A stretch of 21,076 nucleotides of DNA, taken from assembly GCF_035688975.1 (NCBI RefSeq), contig NZ_DASSMH010000037.1, forward strand, positions 1-21,076, read 5' to 3'. Below, one piece after another: positions 8,292 through 15,116 of this stretch. The notes beneath the pieces were generated by a model that was given only the letters and a program-made list of their open reading frames with translations, was not told where the DNA came from and ran no database searches. Origin of the DNA: CALMNV01 sp035688975. GTDB taxonomy: Bacteria; Actinomycetota; Actinomycetes; Actinomycetales; Dermatophilaceae. The first letter of the stretch is position 1. Each line of letters starts with the position of its first letter. Made by a program: the position numbers and the translations under genes.

Positions 8292-8330
8292 CCGGCTCAC
8301 CGGCCGGAGCCGGACCGACCCGAGTCGGTC
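8292..8330 (-). promoter_or_regulatory. Two tandem hairpins in the binding-protein mRNA leader
   Basis: Two perfect 7-bp stems lie back to back: 8292-8298 with 8307-8313 (8-base loop), and 8313-8319 with 8324-8330 (4-base loop). They share base 8313. Both fall in the predicted ~83-base 5' UTR of the binding-protein gene and end about 28 bases before its ATG. Possible roles are attenuation, mRNA stabilisation or termination of read-through from the upstream DUF1028 gene. No T-tract and no known riboswitch fold were recognised. Confidence 0.5.
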
Positions 8331-8344
8331 ACCAATGAGTTGGC

Positions 8345-8414
8345 GGTTCCTTCATTATTCTGACGGGCGGGGAGAGGTGTCAACAGTCTGGAGAAGGTTC
8401 ATTCATTAAATTGA
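8345..8414. repeat. Pair of direct repeats flanking the transporter promoter (candidate operators)
   Basis: GGTTCCTTCATTATTCTGA (8345-8363) and GGTTCATTCATTAAATTGA (8396-8414) match at 15 of 19 positions and start 51 bases apart, close to five helical turns. The first covers the -10 and predicted start site of the transporter promoter. The second lies upstream of the -35. Both contain TTCATTA, related to the inverted repeat in front of the XRE-cupin gene. A likely arrangement is cooperative repressor binding or looping, by inference. Confidence 0.6.
8354..8383 (-). promoter_or_regulatory. Sigma-70-type promoter of the transporter genes
   Basis: On the minus strand a perfect TTGACA (8378-8383) is followed by an 18-base spacer and AATAAT (8354-8359), a 5-of-6 match to the -10 consensus. 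Transcription would start near 8346, about 83 bases before the binding-protein ATG. This is the best promoter in the window and lies in an unusually AT-rich pocket. Confidence 0.75.
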
Positions 8415-8464
8415 TGCCAAAGGCTGCCCTCGACGATCGACACGTCGGGGCTGCGCGCGGCGAC

Positions 8465-9184
8465 CTACGCCGACCTGCGGGCCCGCTCCTCGGGCGGCAG
8501 CAGGATGAACGCCTCCACGGCGGGGTCGTGGCCGCCGATGGGGTCCTCGCGGCTGGGCATCATCTCGATGAAGGGCAGCAACTGGCGCCGGGCCACCTCG
8601 AAGACACGGCGCAGCTCGGCCACCGGGTCGGCGTGCTCGTCGACCCGCAGGTCGAGGTAGGGGTACTCCTGCGCGGCATACACCTTGACGGCGGCTGACT
8701 GGCGGCCACGCTTGTCGCCCCCCGCGGCCTGACCGGCCTCGAGCGCCCGGACGAGCCGCTCCGGCAGGTCCTCCTCCGCACTCGCGAGGAAGCTGTCCTG
8801 CATGGCCGACAACGTCTCAGCGCCGGTCAGCATGTTGCCCTGGATGGCGTAGCCGGGGCCGCTCAGGGAGCCGAACCACCCGGTGCACTGGGAGCCGCTC
8901 CACGTCGCGGCTCCGCCGCGCCGGTCCACGACACCGAGCTGTCGCACCTCGCGGCCGGGATCCTCGCTGACGAGCCGGCTCACCACCTCCTCGGCCCCGA
9001 GGCCCTGACGCAGCAGCTCGACGCCGTCGATGCCGAGGTAGGGGTTGACCCAGGACTGTGTCGCAACCGCTCCCACTCCGGGGGCGCCGAAGGCGCAGAG
9101 CGCGCCCACGGCCGGAACGGCCGTCGACACGGCAACCCCGGCCATGCCGGTGCGGGGACAACGGGCAGCGATGGAGAAGGTCAT
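8465..9184 (-). CDS. DUF1028 protein, Ntn-hydrolase-like
   Basis: A 239-residue protein of the DUF1028 family, which has an Ntn-hydrolase-like fold; its reaction is not established. Family signatures are the N-terminal MTFSIAARCPRTGMAGVAVST (1-21), GVGAVATQSWVNPYLGIDGVELL (37-58), DPGREVRQLGVVD (75-87), GYAIQGNMLTGAETLSAM (111-128), ALEAGQAAGGDKRGRQSAAVKVY (147-169) and LDLRVDEHADPVAELRR (177-193). About 40 residues beyond the usual core (200-239) form a C-terminal tail. The start at 9184 is chosen because the family begins MTFSI and GAAAGG lies 8 bases upstream. An earlier ATG at 9208 lacks support. The gene is 63 bases downstream of the XRE-cupin regulator and is followed by the transporter operon. 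Neighbours suggest a hydrolytic role on the imported compound or a derivative, by inference. Confidence 0.88.
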   Translation of the reverse strand: MTFSIAARCPRTGMAGVAVSTAVPAVGALCAFGAPGVGAVATQSWVNPYLGIDGVELLRQGLGAEEVVSRLVSEDPGREVRQLGVVDRRGGAATWSGSQCTGWFGSLSGPGYAIQGNMLTGAETLSAMQDSFLASAEEDLPERLVRALEAGQAAGGDKRGRQSAAVKVYAAQEYPYLDLRVDEHADPVAELRRVFEVARRQLLPFIEMMPSREDPIGGHDPAVEAFILLPPEERARRSA

Positions 9185-9247
9185 GGAAGCAGCCTTTCGG
9201 GTGTGCACAGGGCGGTTCGGTCGAGGGCCACGGCGGGTCGAGGCGGG

Positions 9248-9862
9248 TCAGAAGGAGGGCGGCGTCATGGCGCCGATGAGCACCGCATCGCGGTCCGTGG
9301 GGTTGCGATACCAGTGCGGCAGCGCCGAGTCGTACGTGAGGGAGTCGCCTTCGTGCACCTCGTAGCGGGTCCCGTTGACCCATACGTGCAGGGTTCCCTC
9401 CAGGACGATGACGCACTCCTCGCCCGGGTGCTTGAAGGGGGCGGACTCGTTGTCCCATCCGGCGGCGATCTGCGCCCGCAGCATGCCGAGCTGTCCATGC
9501 ATGTGCGGCGTCAGCATCTCGTAGACGAGGTTGTCCTCGGCGACGTGGAGCCGCCGGCGGGCATCGCGGCGCACGAGCGCTCCAGCCTCCGCATCGGCCC
9601 CGAAGAAGCGGCCCACCGGCACCTTGAGCGCCTGGGAGAGCTTGATGAGGGTGGTCAGGGAGGGGTTGCCCTGTCCCCGCTCGATCTGGCTCAGCAGTCC
9701 GGGACTCAGGTCGGCCATGGTGGCGAGGGTGGCGATGCTGTAGCCGGCGTCACGGCGCATCTGGAGCACCAGGGCCCCAGCAGCCGTCATCGCCCGCTTG
9801 GCCTGGTCCTCCGCCAGTTCCTGCCCATCGCCCAGCCCCGGAGCACCCGGCTTGAGTTCCAT
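9248..9862 (-). CDS. XRE-family transcriptional regulator with C-terminal cupin domain
   Basis: A 204-residue one-component regulator. An HTH_3/XRE domain lies at about 28-88: LVLQMRRDAGYSIATLATMADLSPGLLSQIERGQGNPSLTTLIKLSQALKVPVGRFF. A cupin_2 sensor domain follows at about 126-198, containing PGEECVIVLEGTLHVWVNG...HEGDSLTYDSALPHWYRNPT. Such proteins bind a small ligand in the cupin barrel and control adjacent catabolic or transport genes. The start ATG at 9862 has no Shine-Dalgarno. A TTGACG-17-GACGAT promoter ends 6 bases before it, so the mRNA is probably leaderless. The much longer reading frame (to 10243) runs antisense through the M20 gene and is rejected. The inverted repeat at 9872-9907 overlaps its promoter, suggesting autoregulation and joint control of the divergent M20 gene. 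Confidence 0.92.
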   Translation of the reverse strand: MELKPGAPGLGDGQELAEDQAKRAMTAAGALVLQMRRDAGYSIATLATMADLSPGLLSQIERGQGNPSLTTLIKLSQALKVPVGRFFGADAEAGALVRRDARRRLHVAEDNLVYEMLTPHMHGQLGMLRAQIAAGWDNESAPFKHPGEECVIVLEGTLHVWVNGTRYEVHEGDSLTYDSALPHWYRNPTDRDAVLIGAMTPPSF

Positions 9863-9868
9863 GGTGAA

Positions 9869-9897
9869 ATCGTCCACTATGACGATGCTCCCGTCAA
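9869..9897 (-). promoter_or_regulatory. Leaderless-type promoter of the XRE-cupin gene
   Basis: On the minus strand TTGACG (9892-9897), a 17-base spacer and GACGAT (9869-9874) are followed by 6 bases and the ATG at 9862. The -35 is good and the -10 weak. The absence of any Shine-Dalgarno fits a transcript starting at the ATG. Confidence 0.4.
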
Positions 9898-9907
9898 CAT
9901 AGTGAAC
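9872..9907. promoter_or_regulatory. Inverted-repeat operator candidate between the XRE-cupin and M20 genes
   Basis: GTCCACTATG (9872-9881) and CATAGTGAAC (9898-9907) form an inverted repeat with 9 of 10 positions matching (core CACTATG perfect) around a 16-base spacer. One half-site abuts the -10 and the other the -35 of the regulator promoter. The left half also overlaps a possible plus-strand -10 for the M20 gene (TTGAGT 9852-9857, 17 bases, CACTAT 9875-9880). The half-site resembles TTCATTAT/TTCATTAA in the transporter promoter. Confidence 0.55.
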
Positions 9908-9948
9908 GTAACGACGGTCGCCCGCCGCGCACGGCCCGAGTCGCCCGC

Positions 9949-9974
9949 CGAGGAAGAAGCCGAGGAAGAAGCCG
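9949..9974 (+). repeat. Tandem 12-bp duplication carrying the M20 gene's SD
   Basis: CGAGGAAGAAGC occurs twice in tandem (9949-9960 and 9961-9972) immediately before the ATG at 9975. Each copy holds AGGAAG. The downstream copy is spaced 6 bases from the start codon and decides the start; the upstream copy would be a spare ribosome site. Confidence 0.7.
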
Positions 9975-11297
9975 ATGACCCCGCCGCTCCAGCCCGAGCC
10001 CACGGCGGCCCCGCCCGCCACGTCCTCCGACGAGCCTGCGGTCGCGCTGCTGTGCTCGGAGCTCATCCGGCACGACTCTTCCGTCCGCGGACCTTTCGAG
10101 CGCGGGGTGGCCGAACGGGTGGCCGCCGAGCTGTCCTCCATGTCGCTTCGCCCCGTGCTGCTCGAGCCCGAGCCGCGCCGGTCCAACGTCGTGGCCCGCA
10201 TCGAGGGCACGGACCCCACGCTGCCGGCGCTGCTCGTGCACATCCACCTCGACGTCGTCCCTGCGGACCCCAGCGCCTGGACGGTCCCCCCGCACTCCGG
10301 CGAGCTCCGCGACGGCTACGTGTGGGGCCGCGGGGCGGTCGACATGAAGAACATGGCGGCCATGACGCTCGAGGCGCTGCGGTGCCTCCTCGCCGGCGGA
10401 TGGCGTCCCCGACGGGACGTCGTGCTGGCGTTCGTCGCGGACGAGGAGCTCGGAGGTGGCCTGGGGGCCCGATGGCTCGTGGAGCACCACCGTGACCTGC
10501 TCGAGGGGTGCACGGAGGCCATCGGGGAGGCCGGCGGCTTCAGCTACGAGTACGCGCCGGGGCGACGTGCCTATCTCGTCCAGTCCGGCGAGAAGGGGAT
10601 CGGCTGGCTGCGGCTCGTGGCCCGTGGCTCCGGGGGCCATGGGTCCATGCTCCACACGGACAACCCGGTCATCAGGCTCTCGGAGGCGCTGCAGCGCCTG
10701 GAGCGGCACGACTTCGGGGTGCTCACGTGCGAGACGACCTCCGACCTGGTCGCGGCCGCGAAGACGTGGCACGGCGCGCCGGACGGGGAGTCCGCCCTGC
10801 ACGCCACGGGCCCCCTGGCCAAGCTCCTCGTGCCCGTCCTGCGCAACACGTACAACGCCACCGAGCTACACGCAGGGCTGCAGCACAACGTCGTCCCGCC
10901 CGTGGCGGAGGCGCTGGTCGACGGACGCTTCGTGCCGGGCCACGAGGCGGAGTTCTACAGCGAGATCGAGGAGCTCCTGGGCGACCTCGTCGCGGTCGAG
11001 CCCGTCTTCTCCAACGCCGCCGTGGAGACGGCCTTCACCGGGGCGGTGCCCGACGCGATCGTCGCCGCACTCGCCGCGGAAGACCCGCACGGCGTCACGG
11101 TGCCGACGTGCCTGCCGATCGGGACGGACGCCAAGCACTTCGCCACGCTGGGCATGAAGTGCTTCGGCTTCGTCCCCCTGCAGCTGCCGTCCGACTTCGA
11201 CTTCCCCACCATGTTCCACGGCGCGGACGAGCGGGTGCCCGTCAGCGCGCTGTGCTTCGGCCAGCGCGTCCTCGAGCGGTTCTTCCGCGCCTGCTGA
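9975..11297 (+). CDS. M20-family metallo-amidohydrolase/peptidase
   Basis: A 440-residue di-metal hydrolase of the M20 family (relatives: acetylornithine deacetylase, succinyl-DAP desuccinylase, carboxypeptidases, aminoacylases), cytoplasmic with no signal peptide. The metal and catalytic motifs are intact: HLDVVP (H91, D93), GRGAVDMKN (bridging D123), ADEELGG (base E157 and metal E158), GEAGG (E185) and a C-terminal H in MFHGADERVP. The insert with EKGIGWLRLVARGSGGHGSM (about 205-224) starts the dimerisation domain. Substrate cannot be read from sequence. Start at 9975 is set by the AGGAAG ribosome site; no earlier ATG or GTG exists in this frame before a stop at 9909. It is divergent from the XRE-cupin gene, sharing its control region. 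It therefore probably hydrolyses an amide or carbamoyl bond in a compound imported by the neighbouring transporter (inference). Confidence 0.9.
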   Translation: MTPPLQPEPTAAPPATSSDEPAVALLCSELIRHDSSVRGPFERGVAERVAAELSSMSLRPVLLEPEPRRSNVVARIEGTDPTLPALLVHIHLDVVPADPSAWTVPPHSGELRDGYVWGRGAVDMKNMAAMTLEALRCLLAGGWRPRRDVVLAFVADEELGGGLGARWLVEHHRDLLEGCTEAIGEAGGFSYEYAPGRRAYLVQSGEKGIGWLRLVARGSGGHGSMLHTDNPVIRLSEALQRLERHDFGVLTCETTSDLVAAAKTWHGAPDGESALHATGPLAKLLVPVLRNTYNATELHAGLQHNVVPPVAEALVDGRFVPGHEAEFYSEIEELLGDLVAVEPVFSNAAVETAFTGAVPDAIVAALAAEDPHGVTVPTCLPIGTDAKHFATLGMKCFGFVPLQLPSDFDFPTMFHGADERVPVSALCFGQRVLERFFRAC

Positions 11298-11327
11298 CCC
11301 GCGCCCGCAGCGACCGCACGGGCCGAC

Positions 11328-11342
11328 TACCGTGGGCGGATG
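11328..11342 (+). promoter_or_regulatory. Possible leaderless promoter of the molybdoprotein gene
   Basis: TACCGT (11328-11333) fits TANNNT and is followed by exactly 6 bases and the ATG at 11340. The upstream sequence lacks a convincing Shine-Dalgarno. The gap to the M20 stop is only 42 bases, so co-transcription with M20 remains possible. Confidence 0.35.
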
Positions 11343-12338
11343 AGGGGTCGCGGGGCGAACCTCGCGCTGTTGGTCGTGGTGCCCGTGGCCGCGGCGTCGG
11401 GGTTCCTCATGTTCCTGGTCGGCAGCGGGCCGGTGGGGCCGGTCGCGGCCCTGCACGGAGCGGTGAGCCTCGCGGTGGTCGTCCTCATCCCGTGGAAGTC
11501 GGTCGTGGTGCGCCGGGGCCTACGACGCAAGGGGCGTCGAGGTCGCACGACGTCGCTGGCCCTGGCCGCCACCGTCGTCGTCGCCCTGGTGACCGGCCTC
11601 GCCCACGTCGTCGGGGCGCTCGACCTCGGTCCCTCGGTGACGACGCTGCAGGTGCACGTCGGCGCGGGCCTCGTCGCGGCCGTCCTCACGGTGGCGCACG
11701 CCCGTCGCCGGCGGGTCCGCGCCCGCCGGTCCGACCTCTCGCGGCGCACGCTCCTGCGCCTCGGGGTCCTCGCGTCAGGGGCCGGCGTCCTCGAGGCGGG
11801 CGTCAAGACCGCCGGCGCGCTGACCACCCCACCCGGCATACGTCGACCGACCGGCTCCGTCCGGCTCACGTCGTCCTCGGCCGCCGCGGTCCCGGCCACG
11901 TCGTGGCTCTTCGACCAGGCGCCCGGGATCGACCCGCGATCCTGGCGGCTCACCGTCGCCGCCGGCGGCACCTCCCGGGACTGGTCCCTGGAGGAGCTCG
12001 CCCGCTGGGACGACCGGCAGACCGCCGTCCTGGACTGCACCGGCGGGTGGTGGACGGAGCAGGAGTGGTCGGGCGTGCGCGTGGCGGACCTGCTGCCGCC
12101 GGGCACCACCGGAACTGTCGAGGTCACGAGCGCGACGGGTTACTCCCGGCGGCTTCCGCTCACCGACGACCTGCTCCTTGCCACCGCCGTCGGCGGCGCG
12201 CCCCTCTCCACCGGCCACGGGTCGCCCGCGCGGCTCGTGGTCCCCGGCCGGCGCGGCTACCACTGGGTCAAGTGGGTCGTGCGGATCACCCACGACGAGC
12301 GCCCCTGGTGGGTCGAGCCGCCCCTGCCGCTGCACTGA
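11340..12338 (+). CDS. Membrane-anchored molybdopterin oxidoreductase (sulfite-oxidase fold)
   Basis: A 332-residue protein in two parts. Residues 1-125 hold four hydrophobic helices (about 8-28, 33-53, 71-92, 100-121) with histidines H39, H89, H106 and H120 in or at helices, suggestive of a cytochrome-b-like heme module. A twin-arginine-like SRRTLL (134-139) and another hydrophobic stretch (141-151) lead to a sulfite-oxidase-type molybdopterin domain (about 170-332). That domain carries the Mo-ligating cysteine in VLDCTGGWWTEQEWSGV (C233) and the conserved PARLVVPGRRGYHWVKWV near the C-terminus. The Mo domain should face the outside, with electrons passing to or from the membrane part. Substrate unknown; this compact group lacks the C-terminal dimerisation domain of true sulfite oxidases. 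It starts 42 bases after the M20 stop but has no obvious functional tie to it. Confidence 0.85.
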   Translation: MRGRGANLALLVVVPVAAASGFLMFLVGSGPVGPVAALHGAVSLAVVVLIPWKSVVVRRGLRRKGRRGRTTSLALAATVVVALVTGLAHVVGALDLGPSVTTLQVHVGAGLVAAVLTVAHARRRRVRARRSDLSRRTLLRLGVLASGAGVLEAGVKTAGALTTPPGIRRPTGSVRLTSSSAAAVPATSWLFDQAPGIDPRSWRLTVAAGGTSRDWSLEELARWDDRQTAVLDCTGGWWTEQEWSGVRVADLLPPGTTGTVEVTSATGYSRRLPLTDDLLLATAVGGAPLSTGHGSPARLVVPGRRGYHWVKWVVRITHDERPWWVEPPLPLH

Positions 12339-12375
12339 GCGCGGAGCCCGCCCCACGTTGACCTGAGGTGGCCCC

Positions 12376-14073
12376 CTACCGCCTGGCCGCCGGGTTGGTG
12401 CAGATGATGCGGTCCTCCGGGATGTAGTGCGTCGAGGACGACTCGCTCCGCACCAGCGCGGGCGAGCCCGGCCGGTACCACTGCCGCACGACCGTGACGT
12501 CGAAGCCGGGGTTGGGCTGCTGCGGGTAGCACGTCGGCGAGTCGTCGCGCACCGTCCTCGGCTCCTTGACGTTGCGCCGCTCCCCCTTGACCGACTTGAC
12601 GTCCCACACCTTGGTGCTCCACACGCGCCCGCGCACCTGGCCGCCCTCGACCCACGTCTGCAGGAGCATCCCGTAGGCCGTGTCGTTCTTCCACTTGTTG
12701 TCGACCGTGGGCCAGTAGACGGTGGCCTCGCGGCCCTCCGGATAGCGGGGGATGAAGAAGGCGTGCGGCGTGGCCTCGACGATGTCGGCCCCGGCGAAGT
12801 AGGCGAGGTTGTAGATCGTCGTCGAGACCTGGCTCACGCCACCGCCGGTCCCGCGGGTGAGCCGACCGTCGATGATGACGGTGCCGTCGGCATACCCCTT
12901 GTCCGTCGTCCGCTCGCCGAGGATGCCGTTGAGGCTGAACGTCCCGCCCGGTGGGACGTAGGTGCCGTTGATCCGCCTGGTGGCGACGACGAGGTTGTTG
13001 GTCCGCGTCGGGTCGTCGGCCGGGAAGGGTGACGCGAAGTCGGCGACCACCTCCCGGACACCGGCCTTGTCCGCGTCGGCGGTGGAGAACGCCGGCCGGG
13101 TCGCCACGGGCGTGATCCGGGCGGTGCGGTCCGGTGAGGTGAGGGCGGCGACAACCTGCCGCGCGATGGTCGTCTCGTCCACGGCGGCACCGTCGACGGA
13201 CGGCACGAGGCGGGGCCGGTCGTCGACGAAGCTCCACGTCGCGTTGCGCGCGGCCCGCGTGGGCACCGGCACGGTGTCGAGGACCAGCCGGGTGAGCCGT
13301 GCCTCGTCGAACCGCGGCGCCAGCCCACCCCGGCCGTCGGGCACCATCGACAGGGCCGGGGCGAGCTGTGCCGGGGTCAGGCTCGTGGTCGTGGTGCCGG
13401 CCGCGACCTTGACCGGTCCGGACATCGCCTTGGCGGCGAACCCCTCGGCCGCCGCCCGCACCGCCTCCTCCCCGACGGTGGGCGCCACGGCCGTCACGAC
13501 CGCGCGAGCCTGCGTGGCGTCGGGAAACGCGCGCCGCACCGCGAGCTTGGTGCCCGGGACGTCGAGCGCCCGGCCGGGGTGCGGCAACGTGACGGTGATC
13601 CTGCCCTCGGTGAAGGCCACCGCCCCCTCGGTGGCCGGCTGCCGCACCTGGGCGGCCCGGGCCGTGAGGTAGGTCGTGAGCGCGTCGTCGTCGGTGCGGG
13701 TCAGCAGCGGCGCCTCGACGCTCTCGGTGAGCCGGCGCCAGATGGTGCGTGGGTCGAGGCTGAACCCGGTCAGGCCCTCCACGGAGCGGGCGGCGTCGAA
13801 GTCCAGACCCGCGTCGGCGGGGACGACCTCGAAGGACTCGCCCGACCCGGGCACCGTGACGACGATCGGGGTCTCCCGCTGCCGGACCGCCGAGCGGTCC
13901 AGGGCGGCGACGGCCTGCTCCGGCGACATGCCGCCGACCGGGACGCCGCCCACGGCGAGGTCGGCGGGCAGGTGGCCGGCGGACCAGGAGCAGAGCGTGA
14001 GGTAGGCCCCCCCGAGGACGACCAGGGCGAGCAGCAGCCGCAGCGCGTTCGCGCGCCCCTCCGACCTCGCCAT
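12376..14073 (-). CDS. VanW family protein with putative peptidoglycan-binding repeats
   Basis: A 565-residue envelope protein. A short basic N-terminus and one hydrophobic helix (about 11-30) act as membrane anchor or signal. Two related modules follow (roughly 95-205 and 215-325) of the putative peptidoglycan-binding type that precede VanW domains. Then comes the VanW domain (about 345-470), recognisable by NLVVATRRINGTYVPPGGTFSLNGILGERT, GYADGTVIIDG and GTGGGVSQVSTTIYNLAYFAGADIVEATPHAFFIPRYPEGREATV. A C-terminal tail of about 95 residues contains cysteines in the TCYPQ and IICTNP segments. The VanW domain's function is unestablished; a cell-wall role is inferred. ATG at 14073 follows GGAGGGG with a short spacer; the stop is TAG. 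It is convergent with the molybdoprotein gene, with 37 bases between stops and only a weak hairpin there. Confidence 0.88.
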   Translation of the reverse strand: MARSEGRANALRLLLALVVLGGAYLTLCSWSAGHLPADLAVGGVPVGGMSPEQAVAALDRSAVRQRETPIVVTVPGSGESFEVVPADAGLDFDAARSVEGLTGFSLDPRTIWRRLTESVEAPLLTRTDDDALTTYLTARAAQVRQPATEGAVAFTEGRITVTLPHPGRALDVPGTKLAVRRAFPDATQARAVVTAVAPTVGEEAVRAAAEGFAAKAMSGPVKVAAGTTTTSLTPAQLAPALSMVPDGRGGLAPRFDEARLTRLVLDTVPVPTRAARNATWSFVDDRPRLVPSVDGAAVDETTIARQVVAALTSPDRTARITPVATRPAFSTADADKAGVREVVADFASPFPADDPTRTNNLVVATRRINGTYVPPGGTFSLNGILGERTTDKGYADGTVIIDGRLTRGTGGGVSQVSTTIYNLAYFAGADIVEATPHAFFIPRYPEGREATVYWPTVDNKWKNDTAYGMLLQTWVEGGQVRGRVWSTKVWDVKSVKGERRNVKEPRTVRDDSPTCYPQQPNPGFDVTVVRQWYRPGSPALVRSESSSTHYIPEDRIICTNPAARR

Positions 14074-14208
14074 CGCCCCTCCCGTGTCTCACCCCCGACC
14101 ACAGGTCCCTTGGACCATAACCCGGCCGGGCCGCCGAGCCCGTGTCCCGAGCCCCGACGCGCCGACTCGGGCGGACGACCCCCACCGCCCCGGAAGGCGA
14201 CCGGCAGG

Positions 14209-15116
14209 TCAGGCGAAGAGCCCATCCCGCCACCTGGCCGGCGCAGGCACCGTGGCGGGCTGCGTGGCGGGCACCGTGCGCCATGTCCGGGGCTCGACCC
14301 GGCGGAAGCCCTCCCGGCTGCCGGTGCGTGCCGCGATGCGGTTGGACAGGGCGTGCACGTCCTCGCTCACGACGATCACCTGGGTACGGTGGGCGCGCAG
14401 CGCGTCGTTCTTCACCGCTCGCGCCGCGGCGTCCTCGACCACGTGGGTGACCAGCTCGTCGGACACCACGGAGGGTGGGTAGGGCTCGTCCGCACCCGGG
14501 ACCCGCAGACCGTATGCCGCCGGGCGGTGGGCGCGCAGCCAGGCCCGGTCCGCCTCGGCCCAGCTGCGGGGCGTGAGGATCTCGAAGGTGCGCGCGGGCA
14601 GCTCGTCCTGCGTGAGGAGCGCGAGGGCGGCGCGGGTCACCCGGTGCGTCGCGATGTGGTCGGGATGGCCGTAGCCGCCGTGCACGTCGTAGGTCACCAC
14701 GGCGTCGGGTCGCAGCTCCCGCAGGACGGCCGCGACGAGCGCCGCCGGCTCCTGCGGGTCGCACCGGGCGAACGCCTCCGGCCGGTCCGCCGCCGCAGAC
14801 CCCGCCATCCCGGAGTCTCGGTAGCGGGACAGGCGCCCCCGGGCCGGGTCCGCGCCCAGGACGCGCAGCCGGGCGCCGATCCGCGCCATGGCCAGCACGA
14901 GCTCCCCGTGGCGGTAGGCGCCGAGCAGGTCGTCGGGGTGTCCCTCGAGGTGGTGCAGCTCCGGGGGGATCACCTCGCCCTCCTCGCCGAGGGTGCACGT
15001 GAGGACCGTCACCTCGTCGCCGAGCGCCACGTGGTGGGCGATGGTGACGCCGCACGTCAGGGTCTCGTCGTCGGGGTGCGCGTGCACGAACAGCAGGCGA
15101 CGAGGCCGCCGGGGCC

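Noticed and set aside
9863..10243. Long N-terminal extension of the XRE-cupin reading frame
   Set aside because: It is antisense to the start of the M20 gene and has no regulator-like sequence. The domain begins properly after ATG 9862.
12339..12375. Terminator between the molybdoprotein and VanW stops
   Set aside because: Only about four complementary bases around a long loop; too weak to call.
14074..14208. Regulatory element in the gap between mshB and VanW genes (GGTCC-CTT-GGACC, TATGGT)
   Set aside because: A 5-bp palindrome and an isolated -10-like hexamer without a -35 are within chance. Nothing else is visible in this 135-base gap.
12257..15055. 932-residue minus-strand frame spanning the VanW and MshB genes
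   Set aside because: It is out of frame with both, and its Arg/Gly/Pro-rich protein has no domains. The VanW and MshB frames match families.
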